Below are positions 23,746 through 34,799 of a DNA stretch of 64,000 nt, piece by piece. The DNA comes from Anodontia alba (lineage: Eukaryota > Mollusca > Bivalvia > Lucinida > Lucinidae): positions 38,470,713-38,534,712 of the forward strand of contig OZ024837.1 of the NCBI GenBank assembly GCA_964016985.1. The letters are read 5' to 3'. Below the pieces are notes generated by a model. It was given only the letters and a program-made list of their open reading frames with translations, did not search any database and was not told the DNA's origin. Both the position numbers and the translations under genes were made by a program. Numbering within the stretch: the first letter of the stretch is position 1; every line of letters starts with the position of its first letter.

Positions 23746-24094
23746 GACACTGCTTTTTATGCAATAATAACAAATAATTAGTAGTTCTCTGATGATCTGA
23801 AAATTCTGATTTTAGACAGAATGTAAAGAAAAAGAAAACAACTTACAACATTTTTAAATGTTAAAAATTGCATACCGGTTATGTTTGAGAGAAGCATAGA
23901 TAATCAAGGGTGAATATGTGGAACAAATTCACTTTTCAGGCCATACTTGTCGGCTGTACGGAAGGAATATAGTATTCCATCTGTTCTGCTTGCTATTGCG
24001 CAGCGCCTTGGACAGGGGCGAGTATATTCCAGCCATAATAATTCTTCTGTCAAAGGTATTTGACTTCTTGCTTTCCATCCACCGTTATTGAAGA

Positions 24095-24290
24095 AACAGT
24101 GGCAAAAATTGAAATGGGGATACCAAGAAAAGGCCCGACCACGGACCACAGGTATCCTAAGCCATGGGATAAAGTTTAGTTACATGGTATGAATACAAAA
24201 ATATCTGCATTCCGTCAAAACCAGAATGAATAAAGGAATATAGAACTGAAAAAATGAAGAGGACCTACAACAAAAATTACTTATTTATGA
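24095..24290 (+). repeat. Dispersed repeat, second copy
   Basis: Aligns to 18715-18915 over about 200 bp (CACGGACCACAGGTATCCTA, AGAGGACCTACAACAAAAAT). Confidence 0.75.
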
Positions 24291-24310
24291 TTGCTGTTTA
24301 TTAATTGTAG

Positions 24311-24358
24311 GTATTGGGGAGGTGGAAAGAAATAAGCGTGGAGCATTCTCTTTAGTGC
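24311..24358 (+). CDS. Gene 2, 48-nt propeptide exon with RNKR-Gly site
   Basis: This exon is exactly 48 nt, bounded by an acceptor (aattgtag) and a strong donor (gtaagt), and is phase 1 at both ends. It encodes E-V-E-R-N-K-R-G, then A-F-S-L-V, and an Arg split across the junction. The gene 3 counterpart (52642-52689) has the same length, same phases, and the same E-R-x-K-R-G core and final split Arg, so the two confirm each other although neither was visible as a long open frame. R-x-K-R matches the recognition pattern of furin-like proprotein convertases (established knowledge), so cleavage before Gly is inferred. The exon lies just downstream of a dispersed repeat ending near 24290. Intron lengths: 3.4 kb to the next exon, unknown to the first. 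Confidence 0.75.
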
Positions 24359-25150
24359 GTAAGTATATTTGATAGCCCACAAGATCTAAGTACGTCTACA
24401 CAGCAGATATAGCTGAATGTCATATGAAAATTGTATATCCAGTTTCAGTTGGACCATGGCAGTACCCATCAAACAACATATTTAAAAACATGTGCCAGAA
24501 ACTTAAATTAGATTGATACCTTTGCATGTAATAGTATGTTCCTAGTGCTTAAAATCTGAATCAATATATGTAAAGCTACGTGTCAGTCAGTTTAATAGGT
24601 TTTTTTCTCAGCTTTTGCAAATATAAAACGTATTCTGACTAAGTAAAGGACGAGCTAAGGGCGATGAAATTTCAATGTCTACTTAGTTTCTTCAAACTAC
24701 AATAAAATTTAAAAGGGAAAACAATACCAATAGAAAAAAGAACCGACATAGAAACAACAAAAAAGTAAATAAATAATAATAATAATAATAAAAATCAAAA
24801 TCATGAGCAACACGTACATGTGCTGCAACGTGAATAAACGTATCATTTGAAAAGTGTGTCCAACGAAGACTCAAATGAGCCTCAAATCGCCGTCTGAAAG
24901 AGTCTTCATTATTTATATGAAGGAACTTTGCATGCTTAGTTATGTAAATGCGCCGGCGAAGAAGCTGATCAGACTGCGCGAATGTGAAGGCTCATCTGTA
25001 TCTTCGCTGGGGGCACATTCCGAAGGTACGTTTTCTGACACTGTGGCTAACATGAACCATGAGATAATTCTTACACAGTGTGCCTAGTAGGCAGTTGTAA
25101 GGAATGGGAGATAGCAGTCAGTTAACCCCCCTGAGTAGTCTCTGTAAACA

Positions 25151-25414
25151 ACAAGGTCCAGTTAATTGGATTCCTCTGCTTTTATCACTAGCATCTCCAT
25201 GGAGGAGAACAGTTTTATCCTTGCGATATCTAACTTAAATGGGGTTATATGTGCAAAAAGCTTAAAAAATATCAAAACGATTTTTTTTGTTCAATAAAAT
25301 GTAAAATGTTAATAAATCTTTTGTAAGGGTATGGAAAATTTTAAAGTTAAAAAAGAGTTTAATTCCAGAGAGGTCCTATGATAAAAACAGAGGATTCCAA
25401 CTGAAAGGACCTAG
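25151..25414. mobile_element. Short MITE with ~36-bp inverted ends
   Basis: ACAAGGTCCAGTTAATTGG at the left is inverted as CCAACTGAAAGGACCTAG at the right; the arms extend through CTCTGCTTTTATCA. Interior is AT-rich without a reading frame. Only one copy noticed here. Confidence 0.6.
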
Positions 25415-26912
25415 TTTGTATTTGGTCTACCTTGCACTTTACCTATCAAGGGAGATAATATAAACGCTACTAATATCTCTCATTGCGTTTTATTCTGCAA
25501 CAAAGCCACTGGGCGGAAGAACGTGACGCAATGAGCCCTTTTTTATGCCGTTTCTCGACGTCATTCCATGTGTGCTTGACGTTAAACGGTGTCAACTGTT
25601 TACCTACATCAGGTACGTTATAAAGACCGGTAAATGCATATGTAAATAATGACAGAAGGCAGGTAGAATCTGAAGGAATCGATGACGTTGTCTTTAACTG
25701 TTGGCGTGTTAGAATCGAAATAAATCAGCGGTTAGCTGTAAATAGATACTCTACGTGTACATGATTTGATCACTCAATTTCTTAATATCTTAATTGTAAG
25801 CCGTGTGGTCTGATAAATAAGACTCACATGTGTACCTAAAGTTTTATATATACTTACATGTGTATACATTTAAAAACAGAAATAATAATAATAATAAAAA
25901 AAATATGTAATTATGTAATTATTCATTTCCTCTACTGTTTCACATGTGTTCATCCGGAAGTTAACTATTAGGTATTGCTGACGTTAACATTGTCCGTAGA
26001 AACGTAAGCTATAAAGCAAACTTATTAATGTGCTTTCACATCTCACATCTTTCAGAAAGTCGTTTTTTTGCTTGGCGCTTTACACAGATGAAGTAAATTT
26101 AAATACTTTTGTTCTGATTTAATGCAAACCCATTTGTCGTAACTAGCTATACACATTTTTTTTATTCTAGTCAACGGTTTTAAAAAAATGAAATATTTTC
26201 TCTTTTTCCCATAGTGAAAATGAATGCAAATTATGTAAAAAAGATTAGGGTAGGGAACTTGGAGGCAAGTTCTGCTTGTTCAGTTTTTCTGAAATTTTCA
26301 CAATACTGTTGTGCAACATCAAGTATTCCAATTCAGCAAAAACAAGTAAAAAATATTTTCTTAGACAAAAATTCCAAACAAATCACTTTGCTATAGAAAA
26401 TGGATAGGTCAGACCAATTTTTGGCGATAAATTTAATTTTAGGGTACATATTTGAGAACAAAACACAGAAACAGAAAAGACAAATGGTTTCTGATAAAAT
26501 ATGGTCTATCAGAACAAAATAGTTTCATTTGAGATAAAGTGCCAAGGAAAAAGTCTTTCCGAGAGATGTCGAAATGACAGTAAGTAATGTCAATTTCGTA
26601 CCATATTAAGCTACGGCGTTACCGTTCATATAGATTTAAGTTCCATCATTGTGCAGATTATATGCTTTTATTTCATTTGGAACCACTGAACCTATTCACG
26701 TTACTTTGAAAATCGAATTCAGTTTATGTCTGTGCTAGTGGGCGTATGCAGCTTCGCAAACTACTTGTAAATGAAGACACTTAACAAATTCGAGTCTCCC
26801 GTTTTCTTTTCCTCTTATGTTTTCTGCTTTTCCTGAGGCAATCTTCATTTACTTTTAGTTGTGATTTCGGTGCACTACACTAAGCGTATTCATTTTGAAA
26901 AACAACATTTTG

Positions 26913-27029
26913 TAAAGAAAAACAAAAAAAACAAAAAAAAAAAAAAAAAAATAACAAAAAAAAAAAAAAAAAACGACAAAAACAAACCAAACACACGTAC
27001 ACACACATACGCACGCAAACACGCACACG

Positions 27030-27070
<41 letters not shown>
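26913..27070 (+). repeat. A-rich tract followed by (AC)n microsatellite
   Basis: A-runs to about 26990, then ACACACGTAC blocks and a long pure (AC)n to 27070. Confidence 0.95.
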
Positions 27071-27073
<3 letters not shown>

Positions 27074-27146
27074 ACTTCAAAAACAAACAAAAAGTATGTA
27101 CTACAGTGATAATAGGGCTGCAAATGCATCAGTGTGCGAAGTAACG

Positions 27147-27722
27147 GGAAGCATGAGCGTTGTTATAGCTAGGATCTGTTGGTTCTTTACACAAAAACGG
27201 AATCTATATAACAATGCGATATAACAACACATTCATCAATATATGTACTGATGGGAAGCATTTGCGTTAGTATATTACAAACTAACGCAACCAACATATT
27301 CGTGACATGGTAATGCGATAGTAATTTGTCTACTGACAGGAATCATTTGCGGCATTGTTAGCTCACGATTCTATTAGTTGTGGAAATAAACAATAGATTC
27401 GTGATATTACACCGCGATATATCAACGCATTAATTAACGTGCGTACTGACAGTCAGCATTAGCGTTGTTCTATCGCGAACCATCACAACGAACATATTCG
27501 TGATAAGACAACGCGATACCAATGTGTCCAATGAGAGGAAGGATTTGCGTTGTTATATCACATAACTTTTGGTTTGGGACACAGCCAAGAAAATTGTAAT
27601 ATAACAACGCGATATAACAACGCATTCGTCAATGTGCGTACCGATAGGACGCATTCGCGTCGTTATATCACGAACCTGTTGGTTGTGCCCTAAACAGATA
27701 GGTTCGTGATATAACAACTCGA
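27147..27722. repeat. Tandem array of ~85-110-bp units with internal palindromes
   Basis: Six imperfect units each begin near GGAAGCATTTGCGTTG. They contain inverted pairs built on CGTTGTTATATCGCG / CGCGATATAACAACG and GTTCGTGATA. The array ends about 40 bp before the gene 2 131-nt exon. Confidence 0.8.
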
Positions 27723-27762
27723 ACGCTTCAGCAGTAAGCACAATGAGCTTAATGTTTTACAG

Positions 27763-27893
27763 GAGCACTCTTAGCAACGGCCAATCCGGTTCCATCTATG
27801 ACACCTGTCAAGATGTTCTACAAAAAAGGTGGAGTAAAACAAGCTGAAACAGACTTCCAGGATCTTAACCCGACTGGCGTAAAGGAAATTGCG
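27763..27893 (+). CDS. Gene 2, 131-nt exon (core of secreted-protein family)
   Basis: The acceptor is tgttttacag and the donor gtatgt; the exon enters with 2 nt of a split Arg codon and leaves in phase 0. It gives 43 codons with no stop, 22 of them identical to the 131-nt exon of gene 3 with no gap. Conserved positions include LLA at the start, a Tyr-Lys-x-Gly-Gly motif near residue 19, K-Q-A and D-F-Q forming a probable short helix, then L-x-P-T-x-V and a hydrophobic end. There is no cysteine. The upstream intron ends in a tandem array of palindromic repeats that stops about 40 nt before the exon. The downstream intron is 9.2 kb, filled with repeats including an (AC)n tract, an element A copy and a tandem SINE-like pair. 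Function not recognised. Confidence 0.85.
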
Positions 27894-27999
27894 GTATGTT
27901 TTTTCCACCAACTATTTTCAGGGTCAACAACCAACGTCATCGGTATGGTGATGGGTAAATAGCTGCGACTATATTATTTGTTTGGATTAATGGCTAAGT

Positions 28000-29280
28000 C
28001 ATGAAGACTGCATGAATCAGCGAAACAATTACTAAACATGTCCATTTTAATATTATCTTTTGCCAAAATGCAAATTCCATAACTAATTTAGCCACTATAG
28101 GTGCTTCCACAAATTGTGTAAACAATTCGTGATACTGGCTATCACCACGGATGGTCGAAGTGTCTGAATATTTATTGCGTTTTAGAAGTCCGATTTTTGA
28201 AAAAAAGGAAGTCAAAATCAGAGGTAATTTTGTACATTAAGTGACAATTCTGAACTTCATATAATCCTTGTTAGTTTTGCAATATTCCGATTAACTAATT
28301 ACTGACGCAAATACGTGTTTTTTTATAATCGTTATGACATACGATGTAAGGTGATTTATATGAATAAGAAACAAAATCATTACTCAGATGTATCAAAGGG
28401 ACTGGATGCAAACAGTAGGGTTACAACGGAGCCAATCTTTGTGACTTTCTCTTTGCTTTCCTGTACGCCAAGCTCTTTCTGGAAAAGGGTCTACTCTAAA
28501 TGGAAAGACTTTGCTCTCAGTATGAGCAAATTCTTTCCTTTTTGTGTAGACTCCCTTTTAGACGGGACACTTTAAAGCCTATTAATTCCTCTTGAATTGT
28601 CAAAAAGTGTTTCCACTCATAGCCTACCAAAGAATAGCGGTTACCAGAAATGCTTGGTATGTTTAAAATGGTGTGTTTATAGTCTAATTAAACATAGCTG
28701 TTTCTGTCCAAACTTTTTCTGGTTAGAATCAGAAAATTGGATGGCTTTTTTCAACTTTGCACTATTATCTGGCGCCATTTTGAATGACGTCTCAGGTCTG
28801 ATGCTGATTACGCCATAAGTGAGCAGTGACGTTATTCAATTACGTAGAAATAACTGATTAGTATAATAATATAGAAACGCAAATGTAACACAATTATTTT
28901 ACATGTAGCTACAGCACATAAAATATGTGAATATAACTCACTGAGTCAGACTATATTTACGTTTGACAAATTACCACGAACGCAAAAGTCATTATTTGCA
29001 ACTGTTTAGCAGGATTCAAAATATTTTCTCGTAACTACCTATGCACAAAACTTTTTGTTCGATTCATTATTTGTTTTTACAAATACAATATATTTCCATA
29101 GTAACAACTGCTGCAAAGTATACAAAGCTCTTTCTATAGTATATTTAGTTAGATGCATTTTTTCACCAAATTCCATCTGATAAAAAATTGCTGAAATGTT
29201 CATATATTTGTTACAGTAAATTAATAATTAAAACATAATGGAGCAAAGCAAAATTTATTATCTTATAAAAATGTAAAAAA
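28000..29280. other. Intron of gene 2, no feature beyond dispersed repeat traces
   Basis: GTGACTTTCTCTTTGCTTTC near 28440 resembles 32840, and CGTAACTACCTATGCACAAA near 29030 resembles 14940. These are low-copy dispersed repeats. Reading frames of 73-86 codons here have no recognisable motif. Confidence 0.5.
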
Positions 29281-29282
29281 GG

Positions 29283-29425
29283 TAAGAGGAAAAGTTCAGG
29301 GAGTGCCACAATTACAAACCGCAAACCTTCCCAGACACCAAGAAAAAGAGGAAACAGACAAAACCAAACAAGCGCAAATCAAACAAACGTACAAAAAGCA
29401 CTATGATTAGCACAAGTTAAGCCAA
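29283..29425 (-). mobile_element. Fragment of the retroelement-like tail
   Basis: The reverse complement carries the GGTTTGTAATTGTGGCACTC and TTTGTTTGATTTGCGC segments of the 21-23 kb module. It lies in the last intron of gene 2. Confidence 0.6.
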
Positions 29426-29429
29426 ACAT

Positions 29430-31383
29430 TAAATTTGCTAATGTAACTAATTGATCCGGAATATATGGGTCTTATTGCATTCATTCGAACGGCAATGGTC
29501 AAGATCAGCCCACAACTGAGTGTTTGCTATCGCGTCAAAACTTTTGTGAAATAAATGCTTGAAATGGATAAAAAGTATAGAGAATAAAGTGCTTGAATTT
29601 AAGGATAATTAACATAACGGTTTAGTTTGCCTACACGAAAATACAGAAAAAGCTGTAGTTGTCATTCAGGCTTCTGCGTCGGCGTTTACGTCATGATCAA
29701 TTCTTAAGTTCTTGGTTATTAAATGCTTTGAAACTTTATTTATATCAGTATTCTCTTTAATTATTGAATTGCTCTAACTTGTGTTAAAAGCTGGTCTGTC
29801 TGAAGCTTCACACCGTATCAAAGCCATTCCACTCAGTGATTTGGCGTCAACATCACGGACCTAAGGGGAATGCATACACTTCAGGGGAGAAAACTGTCAA
29901 ATTATTTTTGTCCTATTTCTGTAAAAGTCTACTGTAAAATAAATATGTTTGCGTTCACTTTTCGTTAAGAACCGCGTACAGAAAGTCACTAAAATTGCAC
30001 CCTGCCTTCATGGAAATGGCAGAAAATCTACTAAGTTTATTCAATCTCTCTTGTTAGGCGTTTTTCGTTAAGTGTTTAGAGGCAGGCCTGTATGTCTTAG
30101 TAGCTACTTTGCGTAAATATTAGATAGCAGGCTAAAGTTTCGAATAGGATCATTCCCGTCCCATTCAGTGGTCTAGATGTCAAGATCACAAATTAAAAAT
30201 ATGCCATTAAAAGTTCTTGTTAGTGTTCTAAATATATCTAGATTTCCAGATGCTTGAAAATTGTTGAATCTTAGACAGGGTGTAGATACTATAGAAGTTT
30301 ACTCAGAACATGCCCCAGTCTCTCGTTGTTACTGAGATCAAGGTCAGATAAAACCTTCGGTTTAACGTTTTGGGTAAAAATTGTAAAGAGATGTTATACT
30401 TGCATGCATGCACGTTTTAGGTTGGCACTGAAAATGATGGTAGATACTGGTTCAAAATGCTAACAGAATAATTACAAATCCCTCCCAAACGGCCTAACTA
30501 CCCTGCAGCACTCAGTCACTGTGATCACACACGGGATGTAGTAAAATACTTAAAGGTCTTGGTAGATTTTGGTTTAACTACTAACAGTTAAGCTTCCACT
30601 TGACTTGGGAGAGCTGTCGCTGCTCTACTTTTATACCGAATTCGCAAAATCTGAGATTTGCTGCAACGTTACACGTCATGATTAAACATTGCTAACGATA
30701 AGAGATATATGTTTTAATTATCAGCACGTGTAAGAGGGAGGTGGTAATTCGAGAAGTAGTAATGCCTACTAAACTATTTATCGGTGTAAGTGTTTTAAAC
30801 AGTATTTTAATGGTAAAAATGTACACTTTCCGGGGACAATGTGTTCGTAACACAAACACCGAAACACATTTGGTCATTGTTTGGACCTATAAGGATTGTT
30901 CATTTTAACATATATTTAGATGTTATTAAGCACAGTAAGCTGCCACTGTTACAAGTAAGACCACCTTTAGGACTATCTAAATTGGTATTAATATTGTTTG
31001 TATCCTTGAGCCTATTCTGAAAATTTTCAAAATTTGAACGAGGTTCACTTCTCATGGCCGAAAAAAGCTATTCTGACCCTGAATGGCTTTGAGGTTTGCA
31101 CACAGTTAGATAAATAGCAGACTGTCCTGATTGGGATATGCGTCTGTGCAGCAGCAGCCTGGATATATAATTTTCGCATGTGAGGCTCGCGAAGACTCAG
31201 CTCAGGATGTGCATAATAAATCAATAGTCTGTGTGTGCATGTCCTGAGTGGAAGACGGCGGATGGGAGAGGGATAACTGCTCTGATCCTACGTTAACACA
31301 ATGAACCACAGAGTTCCGACAGGTCCACAGTACGAATGTTTTTCTCTGACAACCCTGTCTTACTTATTGATTAAAAGGTGAAC
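29430..31383. other. Intron of gene 2, nothing recognised
   Basis: AT-rich, no frame with recognisable motif, and no inverted repeat noticed. Confidence 0.5.
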
Positions 31384-31605
31384 CATCACGAAAACATACC
31401 TATATAATTTTGATCCCCTTGAACCCCACTTTTATATAGTAAAACAGGGGTTTACAGGGGTATACATTATTTTTCTTGTTTTTGCTCAAAATCATAGATT
31501 GTGGGTACTTGTTAGAATCGTCTCACCGAGTATTTTTTATCTGAAAATGTTCATTTATTGGTGGTAAAATTTTCAGTATATTTGAATAGGCGTGTTTTCC
31601 TAATG
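31384..31605 (+). mobile_element. Element A copy 7, internal deletion
   Basis: The right palindrome arm and adjoining block are missing. Sequence jumps from CGTCTCACCGAG to the TTTTTTATCTGAAAATG block. It lies in the last intron of gene 2. Confidence 0.8.
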
Positions 31606-31913
31606 CATGTCATGTGAAATCGTACCCTTTATAGCATATTTAAACACATGAATCCATAATCAGTAATGATGCACTTGTACAACCTGAGTATTGTCTCCAT
31701 TGTTTGTCCACACAAACTTTTCTGTGGGCAAACGAAGAAGAGCCGGATGAGACTCCAGTAATGCATTGAATTGCTGAAGACATAATGCTGTTAGTGACTT
31801 CTTGTCTAATACGAATAGGACCGTTTAATATTTGAGACCGTGTTCAGTATAAGCTCTTGGAGCTTGCGAAATATGACGTCTTCGCAGCTCATTGAAACTG
31901 TTGCACATATTCA

Positions 31914-32120
31914 TGTGTAGTAGGAGGAGAAATAGACTTGTAAAGAAAATATGCCCGTCGCGTGTTCCGATCGAGGATCGAACAAAGTACCCTGGATCTG
32001 TGATCAAGCGTCATAACAACGAGGCTAAAAGGTCCGGACCAGTAAGACTGGTCAATTATGCGCCCGTTATACTTACACACATATCGATTATTTGTACTTC
32101 GCTTTGCAGCACTTCTACAT
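31914..32120 (-). mobile_element. tRNA-derived SINE-like copy, first of a tandem pair
   Basis: On the minus strand a decayed tRNA-like head (TAGCCTCGTTGTTATG, then GTTCGATCCTCGATCGG) is followed by a tail with GTCTATTTCTCC. It aligns with 32258-32465, spacing about 345 bp. Confidence 0.6.
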
Positions 32121-32257
32121 TCCTCCAGCCGACAATGAAACATTTGTATCAAATGTTTAAGAATTATTTTATTCTACTATTCCCAGGCTCTTTTGTGACT
32201 CCGTTTTCATTGCATCGCTTTTAAGCTCCGACGGTATTCATTCTGGCACCAGGCACC

Positions 32258-32465
32258 AATGTAGTGGGATGAGAAATAGACCTGTAAACAAAATATTCCC
32301 GTCGAGGGACCCGACCGGGGATCGAACCAGGTACCCCAGGATCTGTAATCGAACATCATAACCACAAGGCTAAAATGTCCGGATCAGTTAGACTGGTGAG
32401 TTATGGGCCGTATATATTTACACACATATCGTTTATTTGTACTTCGCTTTGCCGCACTTCTACAT
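32258..32465 (-). mobile_element. tRNA-derived SINE-like copy, second of pair
   Basis: The minus strand carries an A-box-like TAGCCTTGTGGTT and a B-box-like GGTTCGATCCC at tRNA spacing; better preserved than its neighbour. Confidence 0.65.
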
Positions 32466-33027
32466 ATGTACGTAATAATCCCGAAATTTCGGACAACACG
32501 TTTGACGGTTTTCACATTATACTCATGCCACTAACTAACTCATTAAGTGTTAAAAAATTGGGTTTCAACAGCTTCAGATAATCAGTTTGTGAGTAATTTA
32601 GTGAAAGCATCACCGAAAAGAACTTTACAGCACCACAGTGTATATTCTTACCGTAAAAAGTAACCGTTGACTAGATTTATCGGTGGTTAAAAATAGATAT
32701 GTGTCATTATATTAAAATGTATGATGGCCAAAGTTATTGTTGCAATAACTTTCATTCTTTTCCTCAAAACGTTAAAATTATGTGAAAGCTTGATTTTTTG
32801 TCTAATTCACAAGTCTATATTTGTACAAAAGAGCCACTCTTTGTGACTACCTGTTTACTTTATTGCACACCAAGACCTTCCAAAAAGAGGTCGATTCTAA
32901 AACACAAAACAAAAAACAACAACAACAACAAAACAACATAAAAAAACACTTGGTGCCCTTGGGAGGAGTAAATTCTTTTTCTTATATTATACACCCCTTT
33001 GGAACATTTCTTTCCATTTAGAAAAAA

Positions 33028-33032
<5 letters not shown>

Positions 33033-33071
<39 letters not shown>
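33033..33071 (+). repeat. (AC)n microsatellite
   Basis: Pure ACACACAC run in the last intron of gene 2. Confidence 0.97.
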
Positions 33072-33075
<4 letters not shown>

Positions 33076-33195
33076 AGTTTGACAGAATTACCTCCTCTGA
33101 AAATGTATTCATTCCCCTTAATTTGCAGGCTGACCTTGACCTTTGTTGTCCACATGAATGCTTATTCCGGTTTTATAAATGGCATATTAACTGTA

Positions 33196-33288
33196 AAAGT
33201 CAGAACCAATTTTGGCCATAAAATTAATCGTAGTGTAAATAATGTTTACACTACGATAAATTTTACAGTCAAAATTGGTTCTGACTTA
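33196..33288. repeat. Inverted repeat, ~44-bp arms
   Basis: AGTCAGAACCAATTTTGGCC...TCGTAGTGTAAA pairs with TTTACACTACGA...AATTGGTTCTGACTTA. It sits within a longer repeat that also occurs near 26400-26600. Confidence 0.85.
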
Positions 33289-33869
33289 GGCAAGTAATAT
33301 TATATTATTTGAAATCAAATCATAGAAACAGAACAGACAAATGATTTCTGTTAGGTATTGTGAATCAAGAATAAATAGTTTAAGTTTTAGAATACATTGT
33401 CAAGCAAAAAAAAAAAAACGTTTTTCCCACGGACGTTGAAAGCACAGTAAGTTTAAATATTATATACAGTCAGACTTTTGCTTCAATTTGTACAATTTGT
33501 ACTGTTATGTAAGAAAATCTATGAGCAAAAAATGTTCTGTTATATGGGCATGAAGTTAACCTAATTTATGACTAGCGTCCAATAAAAGAGATACTAGCAA
33601 ACAGCATCTGATCTGGCTCTATACCGTTTGCATTTAGGACAGAAATTGTTATAAAACATGGTAACAATTAAATACTAAACTAATCAGACACTCCTTTATG
33701 ATATATACCGGTCCAAGATGTTAATATACGTAGAAGAATTCACTCGGCATAACTGGGTTAATACGTGTTACACGTACCAGCCAGAGCTTATCAATATACA
33801 ACATATGCACAGTTCTAATCAATTAGGGGGATGTAGTATTTGTTTCATTATTTTTCAAGAACAGACTGA

Positions 33870-34457
33870 ATCAAAACAAAAAGGTAAAACGAAAAGTACA
33901 GGGGCTGCCACAGTCACAAGTCGCAGCCAATCCGGGACACCAAGAGGCAGAGAAATGAGACATAAACCAACACGTACAGAACAAACAAACGCACGAAAAG
34001 CACCCATATCATTTCTCTTTTCCCCAAGGAAAGTAATTGGAATGATAAAATGACTTAAAACACAAGGACAAATCATAAGGCAAAAAAGGTAAGAGAAAAG
34101 TCCAGGGAGTGCCACAATCACAAACCGCAGCCCTTCCCAGACCACAAGAGGAAGAGGAAACCGACAAATCCAAACAAGCACAAATCGAACAAACGTACGA
34201 AAAGCACTAAGATTAGCTCTCTCTTCCCCAAGCGAGGTAATCGCAATACTAAAAGAACTGAAAAACACAAGAACAAAATTACACACGGAAAGACATACAT
34301 CAAATCGCCTCGTAAAATAAACAACAAAGCGACAAAGAGTAAGACTAACACCGGGACCACCGCCTTAGAACGGTCAGTAGAGTAAACCACCGTGGGGTTT
34401 AAAGCACTTTTACAGCTAGCAAGACTTAATACAAATCGCCTCGTAGAATAAACCACA
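33870..34457 (-). mobile_element. Two adjoining copies of the retroelement-like tail
   Basis: In reverse complement this reproduces the module of 22830-23195 from the CGGTGGTCCCGGTGTTAGTC marker to its GCGGTTTGTGATTGTGGC end (34110-34390). It is followed by a second, more diverged partial copy (33885-34060). The 34118-34666 minus-strand open frame is a shadow of this repeat joined to the adjacent MITE. Confidence 0.6.
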
Positions 34458-34796
34458 TACAGTCGACTCTCGTTATCTCGAATTCCAAGGGACTCACTGA
34501 AACACTTCGAGATATCCATACCTCGACATATCAGAGTTGAGAGAGTGAGGAAAACAATAAATTGAACAACAACATTTAACAAATGAATATGTAATTTGAC
34601 TCCTGAAGTTAGAAATATATATATACAATAATCTGGAAAAGAGGAGAAATTGCTCCTAAGGAGCAATTTCTCCTCTTTTCCACATTATTTTGTTACCTGT
34701 TTTCATAGTTTCATGTTAAAACAGGGACCGGATTTTCACTTCGAGATAAGTGATAATTCCGAATAAGCGAGTTCGAGATAACGAGGTTCGACTGTA
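34458..34796 (+). mobile_element. Element C (MITE with internal hairpin), complete
   Basis: Element C has TACAGTCGACTCTCGTTATC ends related to element B, and an internal ~50-bp perfect hairpin built on AAGAGGAGAAATTGCTCC. This copy ends GAGGTTCGACTGTA. Confidence 0.82.
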
Positions 34797-34799
34797 GCT

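Noticed and set aside
26855..27129. Cys/Val-rich and Phe-rich frames
   Set aside because: Reading of an (AC)n microsatellite and A-tract.
27147..27722. CRISPR-like array
   Set aside because: Units are imperfect, without regular identical repeats and unique spacers. The context is an animal intron.
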